Part shown: in pieces, positions 47,400-59,769 of the stretch
How the letters are laid out: the number at the start of each line of letters is the position of its first letter
Position numbering within the stretch: position 1 is the stretch's first letter
NCBI RefSeq assembly: GCF_026230105.1
Contig: NC_079474.1
Span: 28,038,294 to 28,102,293, forward strand
Reading direction: 5' to 3'
From: Diorhabda sublineata
Lineage: Eukaryota; Arthropoda; Insecta; Coleoptera; Chrysomelidae
DNA: 64,000 nucleotides
Program-made: the position numbers and the translations under genes
Notes under the pieces: model-generated
Told to the model about the DNA's origin: nothing
What the model saw: only the letters and a program-made list of their open reading frames with translations
The model's database searches: none

Positions 47400-48757
47400 C
47401 TAGAGACTACTACAACATACTGCAACGGGAACATAAATCAAATGAAAACCGGACAGTTTCTTTGAAACCAGGGAAATAGAAAGGAGAGTAGACAATTTAA
47501 GAAACTAACAAGACAACCGGAAGCTGTGTTCTTCTCGAAATGCATCGTTCATTGTCTAAAAAAATGCTGCAATTTCATCATAATCTAAAAATAGCTCCAA
47601 TAGTTGACAGAGGCTACAACCAATACACTATCTGCAGTTGTATTCTAAATATTCGTAGAGGATTGTTTTTATTTCAATAAAATAAACTATTAAATTGGAT
47701 ATTTGTATTTCCAATCTCATTGAATTCTTAGCCAATGATTTTAATAAGCAAACAAAAACCATGTTAACTAAAAACTATATAGAGAAACACACACAAAAAC
47801 TTAAAGTACAGTTTTCAAATTTATAGCTTATAGTAATTAATCTGAATCTAGATTTTTTATCTATTAAGCTTGTACGTAATTGAATTGTATTATTTTCATT
47901 CTAATGATTTCCTAGATAACCCACAACGTATTTGTTAAAAATGTTTAAATGAATTACGGTATAACTCGTGAATAACTCATTATAAAACATCTAATGAATG
48001 TCTTCTTCAATTACCTCGCATGAGAAACTTTCAGATAGCATGCGATTTTGTTAAGTTAAACAAGTCATAGCGTATCATATTATTTTAAAAGCTGCCATTT
48101 TTCATAAGTTTAAAAGTTTTCATAAAATTACTCCATATTATAATTAGATAATAATAGATAAGTTGATTTCTACCTTGAAACGATCTGATGTAGACGGAGA
48201 ACACGTTTCATGAAGTGTTTTATACACCTTGAGATTTTGTGTAATAGTATTGGACTGCGCATTCAAAAAATGTACATAATATAACCAAATCAAAAAGAAA
48301 TAAGGATTAACAAAGTTTTTGTTTTAATATCAAATAGCAATAATTAGAAAAAGTATCCTTTTTTATGCTAAAGTTGAAGGTATATATGAAAATAAATTCA
48401 GACTACTCTCTACAAAGGTGTGCTGCTAATAATCTTAAATCGGGGAAAAAGTGTTCTACTATAAGAATTTAATAATAGTACCGAATCCTACAACAATTTT
48501 GCTAGTGGACATCGCCAGTCGCTGACTAGTTCCTATGTTATTGCATCTCATCAGAGCGGTGCAACAACCTCTTTTTCGGAGTCTCTAAGCCGAAGTGATA
48601 ACCAAACTAGCTACCGCTGCTATTTGGTTCGTGTAATTCAGATCAGTTTCCTCGTAAACTACTTATTACTAGTAATTTCAAGAAATCAAATCTAGCTATG
48701 GAAATTCAAGTACGAAGTTTGGCTGGTTACGAAAAAGGGTTTTATTCTGAAAATTAT
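47400..48757. other. Intergenic AT-rich stretch
   Basis: Nothing recognised. Confidence 0.4.
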
Positions 48758-48758
48758 T

Positions 48759-49265
48759 CTATATTCGAATGCTACCCTTCAATATACTCCCCACCCCTCG
48801 CCACACACGCCACATACGTTTTTTCCATTGATCGAAGCAGTGCTGAAAGTCTTCTTTGGTGAGGGCCTTTGAGAGCTCTGCCGTTTTTTGCTTTACCGCT
48901 GCCATCGACTCAAATCGGGTCGCTTTCGAAGCAGAGCAGATTTTATCTTCTGAAACAAAAAAGTCGGACGGTGCCAAATCTGGTGAATACGGCAGATGTT
49001 AGAGCACTGGAGTACGCTTACTGGCCAAACACTGCTTTACAGATAGCGCCTTACGAGCAGGTGCGTTGTCCTGGTGCAAAATCGGGCTGTTTTTTACGAA
49101 CTCATTTTCAGAGTCTTGCCAAAACTAACAAATAGTAAGTCTTATTGACAGTCTGACCCTCTGGAAGCCATTCAGTCATCATGATACCGTTAATGTCGAT
49201 CAACAATACAAACAATAAAAACGATCAACATTGACTTGAATTTTGATTTGCTCTCTCGGCCTTCA
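48759..49265 (-). pseudogene. Mariner transposase, C-terminal two thirds (decayed)
   Basis: The minus strand reads SKSKFKSMLIVF, then INGIMMTEWLPEGQTVNKTY (normally GIVHxEFVPxGQTVNxxYY), NSPILHQDNAPARKALSVKQ (second catalytic Asp), CLASKRTPVL, LPYSPDLAPSDFF (third Asp), SKATRFESMAAVKQKTAELS and LTKEDFQHCFDQWKKRMWR. The last 72 codons are intact from 48977 to 48759. The HTH and first Asp are missing. TIRs were not securely found. Confidence 0.85.
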
Positions 49266-49269
49266 CTAA

Positions 49270-50600
49270 AGCGCTTACACCTCTCAAAAATACGGGAACG
49301 AGATAGAGAAATGGCGGAGTGGAGTCCAGAGGTGCACTGGACCACTTTGGTAATCACTGGTGTAGTTGAAACTTCTTTAGAAGACGTTGGAGCTATTCCC
49401 ACTCATAGAGGTGAAAACTGGATATTAATATTATCTCGTATATTATGGTTCGATTTTACATAGCTGAAGTTTCGCAGTAAGATGGGTTCAGCGATTGCTT
49501 GATTATGGTCAAATGCTTTGGATGTTGGAAATTTGCTTAACTAAGTGTTTGAGGTTGGAAGAGATGAAAAATAATATATTTTTTATTAAAAAGTCATTCT
49601 TCAATTGAACCACCCAGCAGACTTGTTTCTGAATCTTTAGAAACAACAGGATCTTTATCAATATTATCAATATCAAGACACTACTACGAATTCAGTAAAA
49701 TTGCTATAATTTTGATCATTTAATTTGTGCCCTTTTCATGTTTTTTAGTAAATAGAAACTTTAATAACAGATAGTTTAAGCTGATTTAGTTTCAACAACT
49801 TATTACTAACGGTTTATAGTAAATAACTTTTTGTGTCAGTTAGTATAGTTACCACAAATTAATCCTCGGTATGTTATTAACAATTTCATTTTATTAGTGC
49901 TTTACTCTCACTTTGATGGGTAGCTGTTAATTATGTTCTTCCTTTTCTTGAATATCTTGTGGCTGATTTGCATTATTATTCTCTATGATGAGGTGTTCTG
50001 CCGATGTTATATTTCTTATTTGTCTGTTCAGCCTTCCGCATTCCGTAGTTGTTAGATTGTCCATTTCTACTACAATTTAATAGGGCTATATTTCTTCTGG
50101 ATCTCCGCGTAGATAAATAAATTCTCCGGTTTACATGTTGTTCGTATATTTATAGCCAATTTCGAAAAAGTGCGGAAAGCTTATCAAAATATAATAGTCA
50201 AGTAAATTAAATTTAAAAAAATATATAACTTGAATAAATTGATTTTGAATGCGATTTAGAAGTTACTTGCTGAAACTCATCTATCTAATATGAATGAATA
50301 AAAGCATAGGATACCAAGGTTAATAATACATGAAAAACAATTATTTATAGCTTGTGGAAACGAGACAATTATTCTAAAAATATATCATATTTTGGGATCC
50401 CGCGATATTCATTTCATGTAAAGTTATCAGTTTATTAAATATTGTCTCTGCTACTTTTTGTTAAGCATAACAAGTTTTGATTATTGTCACTGCTACTGTT
50501 TTATCAATAACAAATTATAATTATAGTCTTTTGAGCTTTAATTATGGATCGCATTACTTAGCTACTTGCATTTAAGCATGATTTATATCATATTTTCTGT
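49270..50600. other. AT-rich stretch with one GC-richer patch
   Basis: 49280-49420 is less AT-rich and open on both strands (70 and 75 codons) but resembles nothing I know. It borders the mariner relic and may be unrelated sequence. The rest is featureless. Confidence 0.35.
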
Positions 50601-50605
50601 TTGAT

Positions 50606-50911
50606 TTGAATTTTGAGATACTCAAAAAACCATATTTTGCATCATACAAAGCCACTAATCGACACAAGCAATTATATAAGAGGCAACAAGAATTTTTACT
50701 TGTCGCGAAGTTTCGTCCTCAAAGAATTGCTGCTAGACGTGCCAGAAAACTTCTTTATGTAGATTATAACGATGATGTTGTATGGTTGGATGAAAAAGAT
50801 GTTGACACAACTAATGTTCCCGACATTAGCAACTCCAACGAAAACGAATCGGGGGGAGTCTCAAATTGGACCAGCTGTAACAAGGACGTGGGGGAGGGGA
50901 AAAAATCATGA
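50606..50911 (+). CDS. Unrecognised 101-codon ORF
   Basis: A basic first half (YKATNRHKQLYKRQQEFL, KFRPQRIAARRARKLL) is followed by an acidic second half (VDYNDDVVWLDEKDVD, then Asn/Glu/Ser-rich). The initiator is uncertain. The sharp basic to acidic switch and balanced composition are protein-like, but I recognise no domain. It lies directly upstream of the dispersed repeat at 50935, so it may belong to the same element. Confidence 0.25.
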   Translation: MNFEILKKPYFASYKATNRHKQLYKRQQEFLLVAKFRPQRIAARRARKLLYVDYNDDVVWLDEKDVDTTNVPDISNSNENESGGVSNWTSCNKDVGEGKKS

Positions 50912-50934
50912 AATTCATGTGATGTAATTTATGG

Positions 50935-51330
50935 ATGACCCCTTCCCGATATTTCGTTTTTCAATGTAGAGAGAGAGTTTCGTTGGATTTTTTGTGAATG
51001 GAATAGGGGCATTATTCTTGTGGGATGAGAAATATTTTAAGTTTGGCTCTGATGCAGAGAAAATTTTTCGACGATCGAAAAGGTAGGATTTAGGAAAGAC
51101 GATGGTGAAAGTTTCCTCTTGGGCTTTGAGAAAATTATACAACCATCTATTAGTAGGAGTGACAATGGCGATTTTGACAAGGGAGCTATTTTATTCATTG
51201 GTGTAACTCGAGCTTGTGGGTAATTTGGACGGCTTGGAATGGAGGTTCGTTTTTTTGGAAATAGAGCGAATTTTGTTATTTCAAATGGGTCGCCTTTGTT
51301 TTTTACCCTCAGCTTTCATAAATTCGGAGG
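50935..51330 (+). repeat. Dispersed repeat, copy 1
   Basis: Shares ordered similarity with 63330-63640: GATCGAAAA..TAGGATTTAG, TATTAGTAGGAGTG, GACAAGGGAGCTATTTTATTC, TTGGTG and CGAGCTTGTGGGTAATTT against TAGTAGGAAGGGTG, GGCAAGGGAATTGTTTGATT, ATGGTG and CGGGCTTGTAGGTTATTT. Same orientation. Class unknown. Confidence 0.55.
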
Positions 51331-51949
51331 ATAATACATTTTGTAACATCTCTAACAGCTCGATTTTCCTTACTACTGTGATAATCCCATCTTTTAATTC
51401 CTATTTCCATCTTTTATTCATACTCCTATTAATTAATACTAGATATTATATGTCTTTTAGAGCCTAGAACCCGGAAATGTCAACAGGCTTTTAAAACTTA
51501 GTCAGGAAAATAAGATACAGTTGAAAATGTCACAAATCACCTATTTATTTTCAGAGCTCAAAATTAAATTTAGTCGTCATAAATTTATAGTATGTACCTA
51601 ACAAAACAGAATCTTAAAGTTCTGAGACCATCTTAGTATTCTAGTAGTAACATTTATAACTCAATTATAATTGTTTTGTATTAACTTTTATAGACAGTCA
51701 GTCACAGATTTTTTTCAAAAGCTTTGGTTCGTACTGTATTGGTGGCGAAAATTATAAATGTTTAAATTTAACGTACATTTAAAAACCGAGAATAAATTAC
51801 TTGAATATAAATCTGAAAGTGCTTCGTCTCCACTATTTTCTCCGTTTACTTTATGCTCCCTAACTTACAGTAAAGTAACTTAGTAAAGTTAGAAAAGTTA
51901 GAAAAGTTATTCTTTTGTACAACTGGACATATATACTATATGATTTATT

Positions 51950-51990
51950 TAATATATAAATATATATAATATATATAAGTATATGTAATA
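51950..51990. repeat. AT simple repeat
   Basis: Imperfect TATATAA-type run. Confidence 0.6.
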
Positions 51991-51999
51991 TACAAAAGA

Positions 52000-54660
52000 T
52001 AAGTTGAGAAACTTACAAGATGTATCGCAGGATTCATGATGATTGTATCCTAACATAGTTTATTCGAGTTAGTTGAAAAATAGAAAACAGGTCAACGTTA
52101 TTTTTCCACCTTGTAAATATCTACAGCTGTTCGTTACTGATGGTCGCCTTGAGTTAATTCGTAAAACGTTATAAATAATTTCTGTCAGTGTAATAAAATA
52201 GCATTGAGATGATAATTCATTAATAACATAACTGATCTTCTAAATGTAGACAAAATTAGGTTAGGGTCAACCTAATATATTCAACCGAATGATTTCCACG
52301 TAATAATCGTTTGTTGTAAATAAAATTATGATGTTGTAGAGGTAAATATCAAATACAAATAATTTTTTATTGTATAACCGGCAGACATTTCAAAACTAAA
52401 TAGACTCAAACCAAAACTTGACAACTATGAGTAGTTTCAATAGTCTAAACATTCCGCTAACTAGTCATATACTTTAAGTGTTCTCATTATTGATCCTGTG
52501 TTCTTTAGTTTTCTTGAAACTTGGTAAAACCTATTCATCAGTGAAATATCCGATGATTGGGAGTAATAAAGCCGCAAGTTTGTCGGCCTTTTCGCCTAGT
52601 CCATATACCCAACAGCGCATAGAGCTATATTGTTTTGTTATAATTCATTCTCTCTTAAAACATCTAAATTTACACATAAACATACTAATCGAGTACCGCG
52701 CCAAAAGAAATCACGTAATATCAAAAAATCATTCAAATCCTAGCTCTGCAGAGGAAAATTTTTCCTATATGAAGGTCATTTTTCAAACAAAACCACAAAA
52801 ATTGCCCTATTATTTCTATTATTTTATTGAAATAATTATTTTTGTTTATGTTCTAGATATAACACATGATAATGATATATGAGCCCTTAAAATTGAGAAA
52901 TTAAACTCTCTAGTGAAACAAAAAAACACTGTTTATTTCTCTACAATAACTTCACAAACCCCGTGTTGATTTTCTCATTTTCTAGAAATATGTGTTTGAA
53001 CGATTTTGTATCTATTTGTATCTCGTATAAGTTTATATACGTACACAACTAATACATTATTTTGAAAATTCCAAATAAAAACTAATTAAAGAAGTCGCTT
53101 TTAAGACCTTGTCAACTCCCACAATCAAGTTTTGTTATGTTGATTACTGGAAAACCGATTTCAACCCCAAGGGATCTATATCAACCTCTTTTGCTATCCC
53201 CGTATTTCAATCATCTTTTTTTTCTCGGATAATTTCAAGCATTTCATTACATGTTTGTTTTGTTATTTTTTAGTACATGTGTGAAATAAGCTACTTTCTT
53301 AGGTAAAAATGAGTGTAAAATCTATCATTTTTATAAGTAGTCGTAGGAAAAATTATATTTTGTTTTCACAACAAAATTTTACACGTATTGCATTGAGTTA
53401 TTCGTTTTAATTAGACAGTATAATTCCAAATAAAAATTTTGCCATTGGTTCGATGACAGTGTACTTCCGGGTTCAACGGAGCAATTCAACAGCTTTCACG
53501 CGGGTGGCGCTAACGTCACCAGGCGTCTATAAAAATAAAGAGGTAAAACGACGCTTTTCGGGCGCCGGAAAAATCCATTAGAGATGTTAAGAATGTAATA
53601 ATATTCATAAAAATTCTATATTATTTTCCGAAATAGATACGTCATTTTTTTCTTTAATTTTAAGTTTGATAAATGTATTCAATTGATAGAATGTGGATGT
53701 TTTTGAAAATTTAATGAGTTTTAAGAAAAATAATAACATATTTAGATTATTATGATGTTAATTTTTCGGATGTATAAACTGACCAGTAGGTATTCGTAAA
53801 TCTAGTTTATGTATTCATATTTTTAATACCTTATTTAACCCCCGTCGGGGTGGAATATCCAAAAATTCTCTCTTAGTGAGAGATTACGATCATGATTTAG
53901 CTTAGTATTTCGAATGTACGATAATGAATTGCTGTTTTTTTTTATTACATGGCCTCATTCAAATAATAAAAACTTTGTATAGTTTCAATGGTAACATTTT
54001 CCTATCAATGTGTCAACAAACAAGTCTATCGAAATGTGACAACCTTATTAATTTAAAATTCTTATTAGAAATATTTGCGTAATATATAAAATTATCATCT
54101 TCTAACATGACACTCATTGGTTTTTATTTCATGCCTTTTTCTATGTCCTGGTTTGGTTTAAACTTAATGCATCGCTTTGGTTGAACTTTTTTTACCACCT
54201 TACAAATCTGACAACAATGTAAATGTTACGATATCGACAAAAAAACAAAAAAGTTGTAAACTAAAGTTTCTAATATAATTGAAGCAAGCCATATATACTG
54301 AGAATTTTATTCTTCTTCAGAAACCAAATAAGAGAAATTCAAAAAAATAAATGAGCACAAAATGATTTGAATAATAGTTGCTGATGATTTCAGAGTTGAT
54401 AAATATTTTGACGAAGGCTCGTGCGCCAATTCCTACAAGTGAAAAAAAAAAGTTACTTTACCCATGAGTTTCATATAAAAAATTTCCTACGTCCGTCCTA
54501 CTTAAAAAAATTCGACAAAACTTTTATCAATTTTTATTTTGTAATAGTAATATTAAAAGTACAACTTTGAGCATTATTAATTTGAAGTGAAGAAGAACTA
54601 TTGGTACTTGAATTGGCAAAATTTTACGAGTTCAAAGAAATAACACCGTCTACAGTTGAA
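52000..54660. other. Intergenic stretch with a small GC-rich island
   Basis: 53450-53575 is GC-rich (CACGCGGGTGGCGC, GGGCGCCGG) with a TATAAAAA at about 53529 but no initiator at the expected spacing. The 134-codon open frame at 52478-52882 starts with GTG and is not a convincing gene. Confidence 0.35.
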
Positions 54661-54667
54661 TTAGTAC

Positions 54668-54995
54668 TTATTGGATTGTTGGTAGGATCGTAGGAACATT
54701 TACAATGTTGATTGAAGTCGAACTAGTTGTTCCCGTCAAAATTTTCACTGCGGAATCCATTTTGTTTTTTATTGAATCGTCTACGTAACTAACCCTCGGC
54801 AACTGTGTTGGATTTCCACGCACCTTGCTCCTTTAGTTGAATTATATCATCACCGGAATCCACTAATAGAGACGTCGAAGAGCGTCGAAATGTATGCCCA
54901 CTGTAGTTTTTTGGATTAAATAATTTTATAATTGCGTTAAAAAATGACATGTTACGGCACGTTTTTAACGCAAAAGCGTGAAAAATGGAACCGCT
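54668..54995 (-). pseudogene. Crypton-like tyrosine recombinase, C-terminal active site (relic 3)
   Basis: The minus strand from about 54955 reads NMSFFNAIIKLFNPKNYSG, GHTFRRSSTSLLVDSGDD (intact HxxR at 54894 and below), IIQLKEQGAWKSNTVAEG and then a stop at 54789. Skipping one frame gives SYVDDSIKNKMDSAVKIL with the nucleophile Tyr, and a tail to a stop at 54668-54670. These are the last active-site motifs of the same family as relic 2 (GHCFGRTS, LKRHSGW, YVEESIENK). The GAW position normally carries HGGW or HSGW, so the His is replaced by Gln or shifted. Only a frameshift before the Tyr breaks this segment. Confidence 0.8.
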
Positions 54996-55364
54996 ACGGA
55001 TCTTTTTTTCACGTTTTTTGGCGGATTAAGGAATTAAATTCTTTATGAATGCAAATGAATGAAAAAAAAAAAAACGTGAATATTATAACGGACGTAGTAA
55101 ACACATAGGTACAAAAAGGTGAAGTGAGTCATAACGGTCATATCAATTAACTTCATTTTTTATAAAGCAGAATGTTCTATTCTTATGGATTTTTGTCGTA
55201 TATAAAAGGATTTTTGTATAAGTGACACTGTTAATTAATGACAATCAGTGTTAACGTGATAATTTACATTGAAGCGTATTAAAAATATTTTTATTCACGA
55301 CTGTTGAATAATGTACCCATTATACGTCTGCTTGCTCAACCTTAATAATAACCATTGAATACGG

Positions 55365-55391
55365 CAGTGATTGATAAATCATCAATCACTG
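55365..55391. repeat. Perfect hairpin, 11-bp stems
   Basis: CAGTGATTGAT (55365-55375) and ATCAATCACTG (55381-55391) are exact reverse complements around AAATC. Confidence 0.9.
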
Positions 55392-55399
55392 ATGTCAGA

Positions 55400-56322
55400 T
55401 GCTTTCTTCATTTAGCTATTGTATTGTTTTGTTACAAAAAATCGGTTTTTATGATTTTATCACGTAAAACACTACTAAATAGTTTCAATCGAGTTCTGTA
55501 CATGTAAAAAAATTTCGACTCGAAACCGGGAGCTCTATTTTTGAAGGTATGGAACATCAACACTGAGCTGTCAGCGACATGAATGTATTTGACGTATATC
55601 TGTGTCTTAACGTACTATGATTTGTGAATCAATTTATAAATTGAAATAGCTTTTGAAACAAAATGAATTTGATTCAAAACTGTCAACATTATTATGTGTT
55701 TTAATATTTTATGTAAAATTATGTGCATCATATTGTAAGATTAGATACCCAATATTTGTTAAACTAGCACATAAATTTTGTGTTGATTATTATGGAAATA
55801 TTATATGATTATTATAATTTTCGAAAACTATGTACTATGTTTAAATTAACAATAATATAACGTATGGTATATTTGTTAGAATAAAATAATAGTGGTTCTA
55901 AAAATGTAACAAAATTTTCCCACAAGGAAACTTCAACACATATAATTTGTAGTCGTGGATAAAGTTTAGTATTCTATTCGCGTATAATGAGACATAATAT
56001 ACTCGGTGATTTATGTAAGCTTTACCTCGTGTTAATAACCTCTATTATACACTGGTGAATAATATATCTACTATTGACACAAATTTGTGATTATTTGAAT
56101 ACGAATTTTGAGGTTTAAAAATAATCATTATTATATCTCGTTAACTTGCTACAACTGAATATTAAATTATAAAACGTAAATAGAACAGTAAAATGTACCT
56201 GCCTTTAAGGGCTTTTGGTTTAAACAGGGTACCAGACGTGAACTGAGCCCTTCTTGTACCCCATTCGTTTTTTTTTCTGGAAAACGAAATTTCAAAGCAA
56301 AAACCATATAGGAAAATATATG

Positions 56323-56381
<59 letters not shown>

Positions 56382-57600
56382 TTTACTGTCGATAGAATTT
56401 ATATTTTTGCAAATATAAATATTTTCTCAAACTGCAATTTAAACCTTTGTTATTTTAGACCTTAGTCGAAAATTTTTCTATTAATTATTGTAATTTAAAA
56501 CAATATAATAAGCATCAAGGACCTTAATAAGTTTACCGATCAACAGCAATGCCAGCAAACCCATCATCTTGAAGAGTATACAAATTTGAAATTAATATTT
56601 GATTCAATTAAAGAGGTCCAAACAAGTACGGGAATATTTGTTCTGAATTTTTATAGAATAGAAAATTATTTCATATACACACTTATAATAAGCAGAAAAC
56701 ATCTAAATTGTGTAGGTTAACTTAATCGAAAAATATTTATATTGATTAGATTATCAATTCTTATAGAGAAGTTTTTTCAACGATATACGTAAATCCTCTA
56801 ATATGTCAAATTTCGAAAAAATTATGTTTGGAACCCGGAAAAATACAAAAATGGTGCTGCCTTGTTACCATTTATGAAATGGAGAAGTTGTTAATGCCGT
56901 CTAAAAAATATATTCACAAATTTCCATTGTTTTCATGAGACTAATTTCTGCTTATTAAAGTCTTATTTTTTCAAATTAACTTAGATTTACTGCTACTTTT
57001 TGACATAAATATTAATACTTGCCTTGATGTATCAAATTCTATATTATTAAGGAAGTATAATCACATACTAGTATTAGTAAACATCATTTGAAAACAAGTT
57101 CCACTATTCAAGAGATTCAAAAAAATTTATTAAAATATGTCGTATGAGTAGAGTGAACCGATAATAATGCCACTTCAACACGTATAAAATTAAACTACAT
57201 ATTTTTTTACATTCATAAGTTTATTTATACATCAAGGATGTCCAGTAGGTAATTACTTCCTAATCAATAATAAACTCAAGGTAATTAAATAACTAACCTT
57301 AAACTATATTCCGCTGGAATACATAACTTCTTTTTGCGTTTGATTTTATACATATTTTTGCGATGATTAGAAAAAGTCACCTCCAACAAAAGTATGTGGT
57401 TCACTAATTTATAACGTTTAATGTATAATTTGGAACATTTCCAAAAGGCAAAATCGTTTGATCTACATTTTTGGTTTTTTAAACAGTTAAATTTTCTGGG
57501 AAAATATTAATTCCTAAAATACAAAATTGCGCACTAAAGTCTTTACCTCTACCACGTTGACTGTTGGTCATTAAAAGCAGATTATTTAAAAAGATCGATT
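55400..57600. other. Intergenic AT-rich stretch with microsatellite
   Basis: No gene. A small inverted pair, AAGGGCT at about 56205 and AGCCCTT at about 56246, brackets a GC-richer loop. Confidence 0.4.
56325..56379. repeat. (AT)n microsatellite
   Basis: About 27 uninterrupted AT units, seen directly. Confidence 0.97.
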
Positions 57601-57611
57601 ACATTAAAATC

Positions 57612-57697
57612 CGGTCCGCAGTAGCCTAGTGGGGATTATGTTAGCTCTAAAATCATGTACACTGCAGTCGAATACCTTACACAAATAAATAAATAAC
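57612..57697 (+). mobile_element. tRNA-derived SINE-like repeat
   Basis: TAGCCTAGTGG at 57622-57632 fits the Pol III A box. GTCGAATACC at 57667-57676 is a slightly degraded B box about 45 bases on. An (AAAT)n-like tail follows (57680-57697). Arrangement and spacing are those of a tRNA-derived SINE head. It does not fold as a functional tRNA. Confidence 0.45.
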
Positions 57698-57699
57698 AT

Positions 57700-59160
57700 T
57701 TTAGAGACGCAATCGTTTAAATAAGCGGATAAAACTTGAACTAATACTATTTCTTGCTCTACAAAAACAGGTATATTTATTTTAGTTTCCTAATCTGTGT
57801 ATGAAGATTGCTTCATCGGCTTGTTTATATAATGCGGTGACTTAACATTCCACAAGCATTGGAGTTGAACTCAGACTTCAGTTAAGAAATAGATCCACTA
57901 GAGTAAATGACTTGCTAATCCAATTGACATAAATACACTTTTCAAGGAATGTTAGTCAAATGTACGTTACCATTATACAGAAAATTAATTAGTCAATTGT
58001 TGTTGCGAGATAACAGAGGATATGATAGGTCAGTGCAAGGTCGGTCGTCGGCAACTACACTTGCAGATAGTTGATTTTTGAGACTACAAGCTCTACGAAG
58101 AAGACATTTATCGGAAAGAGTTAGCTTAAGCTCGAAATATAAAAGTAAATTTTCAAACTATTTGCGTTACTACCGTCACAAAAACTTACAATACCGGCTA
58201 GGCTCTGCTGGTATTTAGCTGACCATTTCCCTCTTATAGTTATTCACATAAAAGTAAATAAGTAACATTAATCTTGAACTATTTTGGTTTTATTTCAATT
58301 ATAATATTAAGGTTTTACTTTGTTGAAATTTTTAACCATCGCTTTATAAAATTTATATTTTGGATCTAAACTACTAAAAAAATAATTCAAACAAACATCG
58401 TACATATCAATTATTATCAACCAACGAGAAATAAATTGGCTTCTAGTACTCTAAAGGGAGAATATTTGGATCCCAAAAAAAAAACAACGAAATTAAAGAA
58501 ACATGAAGAAGAATGCTCGATTGTCGATAATATTAGAAATAAGGGCAGATGTCTTGAGACACGAAATAAGAAGTAGAATATACCACCGTATACTTGCTTT
58601 TATCAGAAAAAGAATCTTAGTCTTGTAAAAACAACAGTAAAACATAGTAATAATAAACCAGATTAAACATATATAAGTAAAAGTAAATAACAATAATAAC
58701 AGTATGAAAACATCACACCTCAACGTATGAGGTGTAAAATAGTTCATCCATTAGATCTGAGGCAAACAGTGTATCCATTTTGACTTGTCAGTCTGCTACT
58801 ATAGTCACTTTAGTGGTAACGTATTAATAGTGTTGGTAGTAAAATTTATTCTCAATATTAAATTTTGAATCATAATTGAAAAAGAAGGTTCGTTCAAACC
58901 CATCAATAAAACCGACCTTGGTACAGTGACGATTCTACGCAATAGAGATTACGTGCAGTTATAATTATACAAACGATTCTATTTTGTAATTGAACTGACT
59001 TAGGTATCGTTTGTGAACCATTTCCGGGACGGTCTTTTCGATATTTGGTTGATAGCAAGTACTGTTACCAGAACCGTGCATAACCGGAGAGTGCATAGAA
59101 AATACAAATTAAACGCTTTCAATAACCATTGCAAGAGCAGTCCAGATTAGCAGTTTGTAA
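57700..59160. other. Intergenic AT-rich stretch
   Basis: Nothing recognised. The minus frame 58493-58747 is hydrophobic AT-driven sequence. Confidence 0.4.
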
Positions 59161-59183
59161 TAAACCTAGAACCAAACAAGTTT

Positions 59184-59741
59184 CTTCTTCTTCTTCTTCT
59201 TCGTATTACGCGTAGTCGCCTGTTTTATCTTCGACATCCTTAACTCATATCCTGCTTTAAGGTTGTCGCTCCATCTTTTTCTAGGTCGTCCGGTACTCCT
59301 TCGCTCCAATGGGGATTTATCGCGCGCTATCTTCACCAGTCTGTTTTTATCCGTACGACTTATGTGCTCGTTCCATTCTTTCTTTCTTGATAGAACCTAT
59401 TCGTTGACGTCATCTATTTTGCACAATCTTCTGATGTTTTCACTTCTTTCCCTGTCCAGTAGGGTTTTTCCGGCTATCTTGCGTAGCACTTTCATCTCTG
59501 CTGTTTCCATCATTCTTTTGGTTTTTGCCGTTTCTGGCCGTGGCTTTGCGGTGTAAGTCATTATGGGTCTAACCGCGGCCTTGTATATTCTCGATTTGGC
59601 CTCTATTCCGATATGTTTATTTCGCCATATGGTTTCGTTTAAACATGCTGCTATTCTTAAGGCTTTGGTTGTTTGCTCTCTTACTTACGTCTCCAAATCC
59701 TGAAATCTCGTTTCCTAAGTATTTGAATTTCATTTCTTGCC
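59184..59741 (-). mobile_element. 5'-truncated RTE-like LINE with (GAA)n tail and target duplication
   Basis: The minus strand encodes the end of a LINE reverse transcriptase: NETIWRNKHIGIEAKSRIYK, AAVRPIMTYTAET, TTEMKVLRKIAGKTLLDRE, NIRRLCKIDDIN, RKKEWNEHISRMD, KIARDKSPLERR and RGRPRKRWNDNL. Its 3' end runs into (GAA)n (59184-59202 as TTC). Flanks AACCAAACAAGTTT at 59170-59183 and 59753-59766 are identical, and AAACCTAG precedes both, so a target duplication of about 22 bases brackets the insert. Coding is nearly continuous with few shifts, implying a fairly recent insertion. Confidence 0.88.
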
Positions 59742-59769
59742 AAACCTAGCCTAACCAAACAAGTTTATG

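Noticed and set aside
49270..49440. Open frames on both strands as part of the adjacent mariner
   Set aside because: No match to the expected mariner sequence between the HTH and the SKSKFKSMLIVF region; left unassigned.
52478..52882. 134-codon plus ORF
   Set aside because: Starts with GTG, no recognisable domain, composition of translated AT-rich noncoding DNA.
53500..53570. GC-rich island with TATAAAAA as a gene promoter
   Set aside because: No initiator at the right distance and no coding region recognised downstream.
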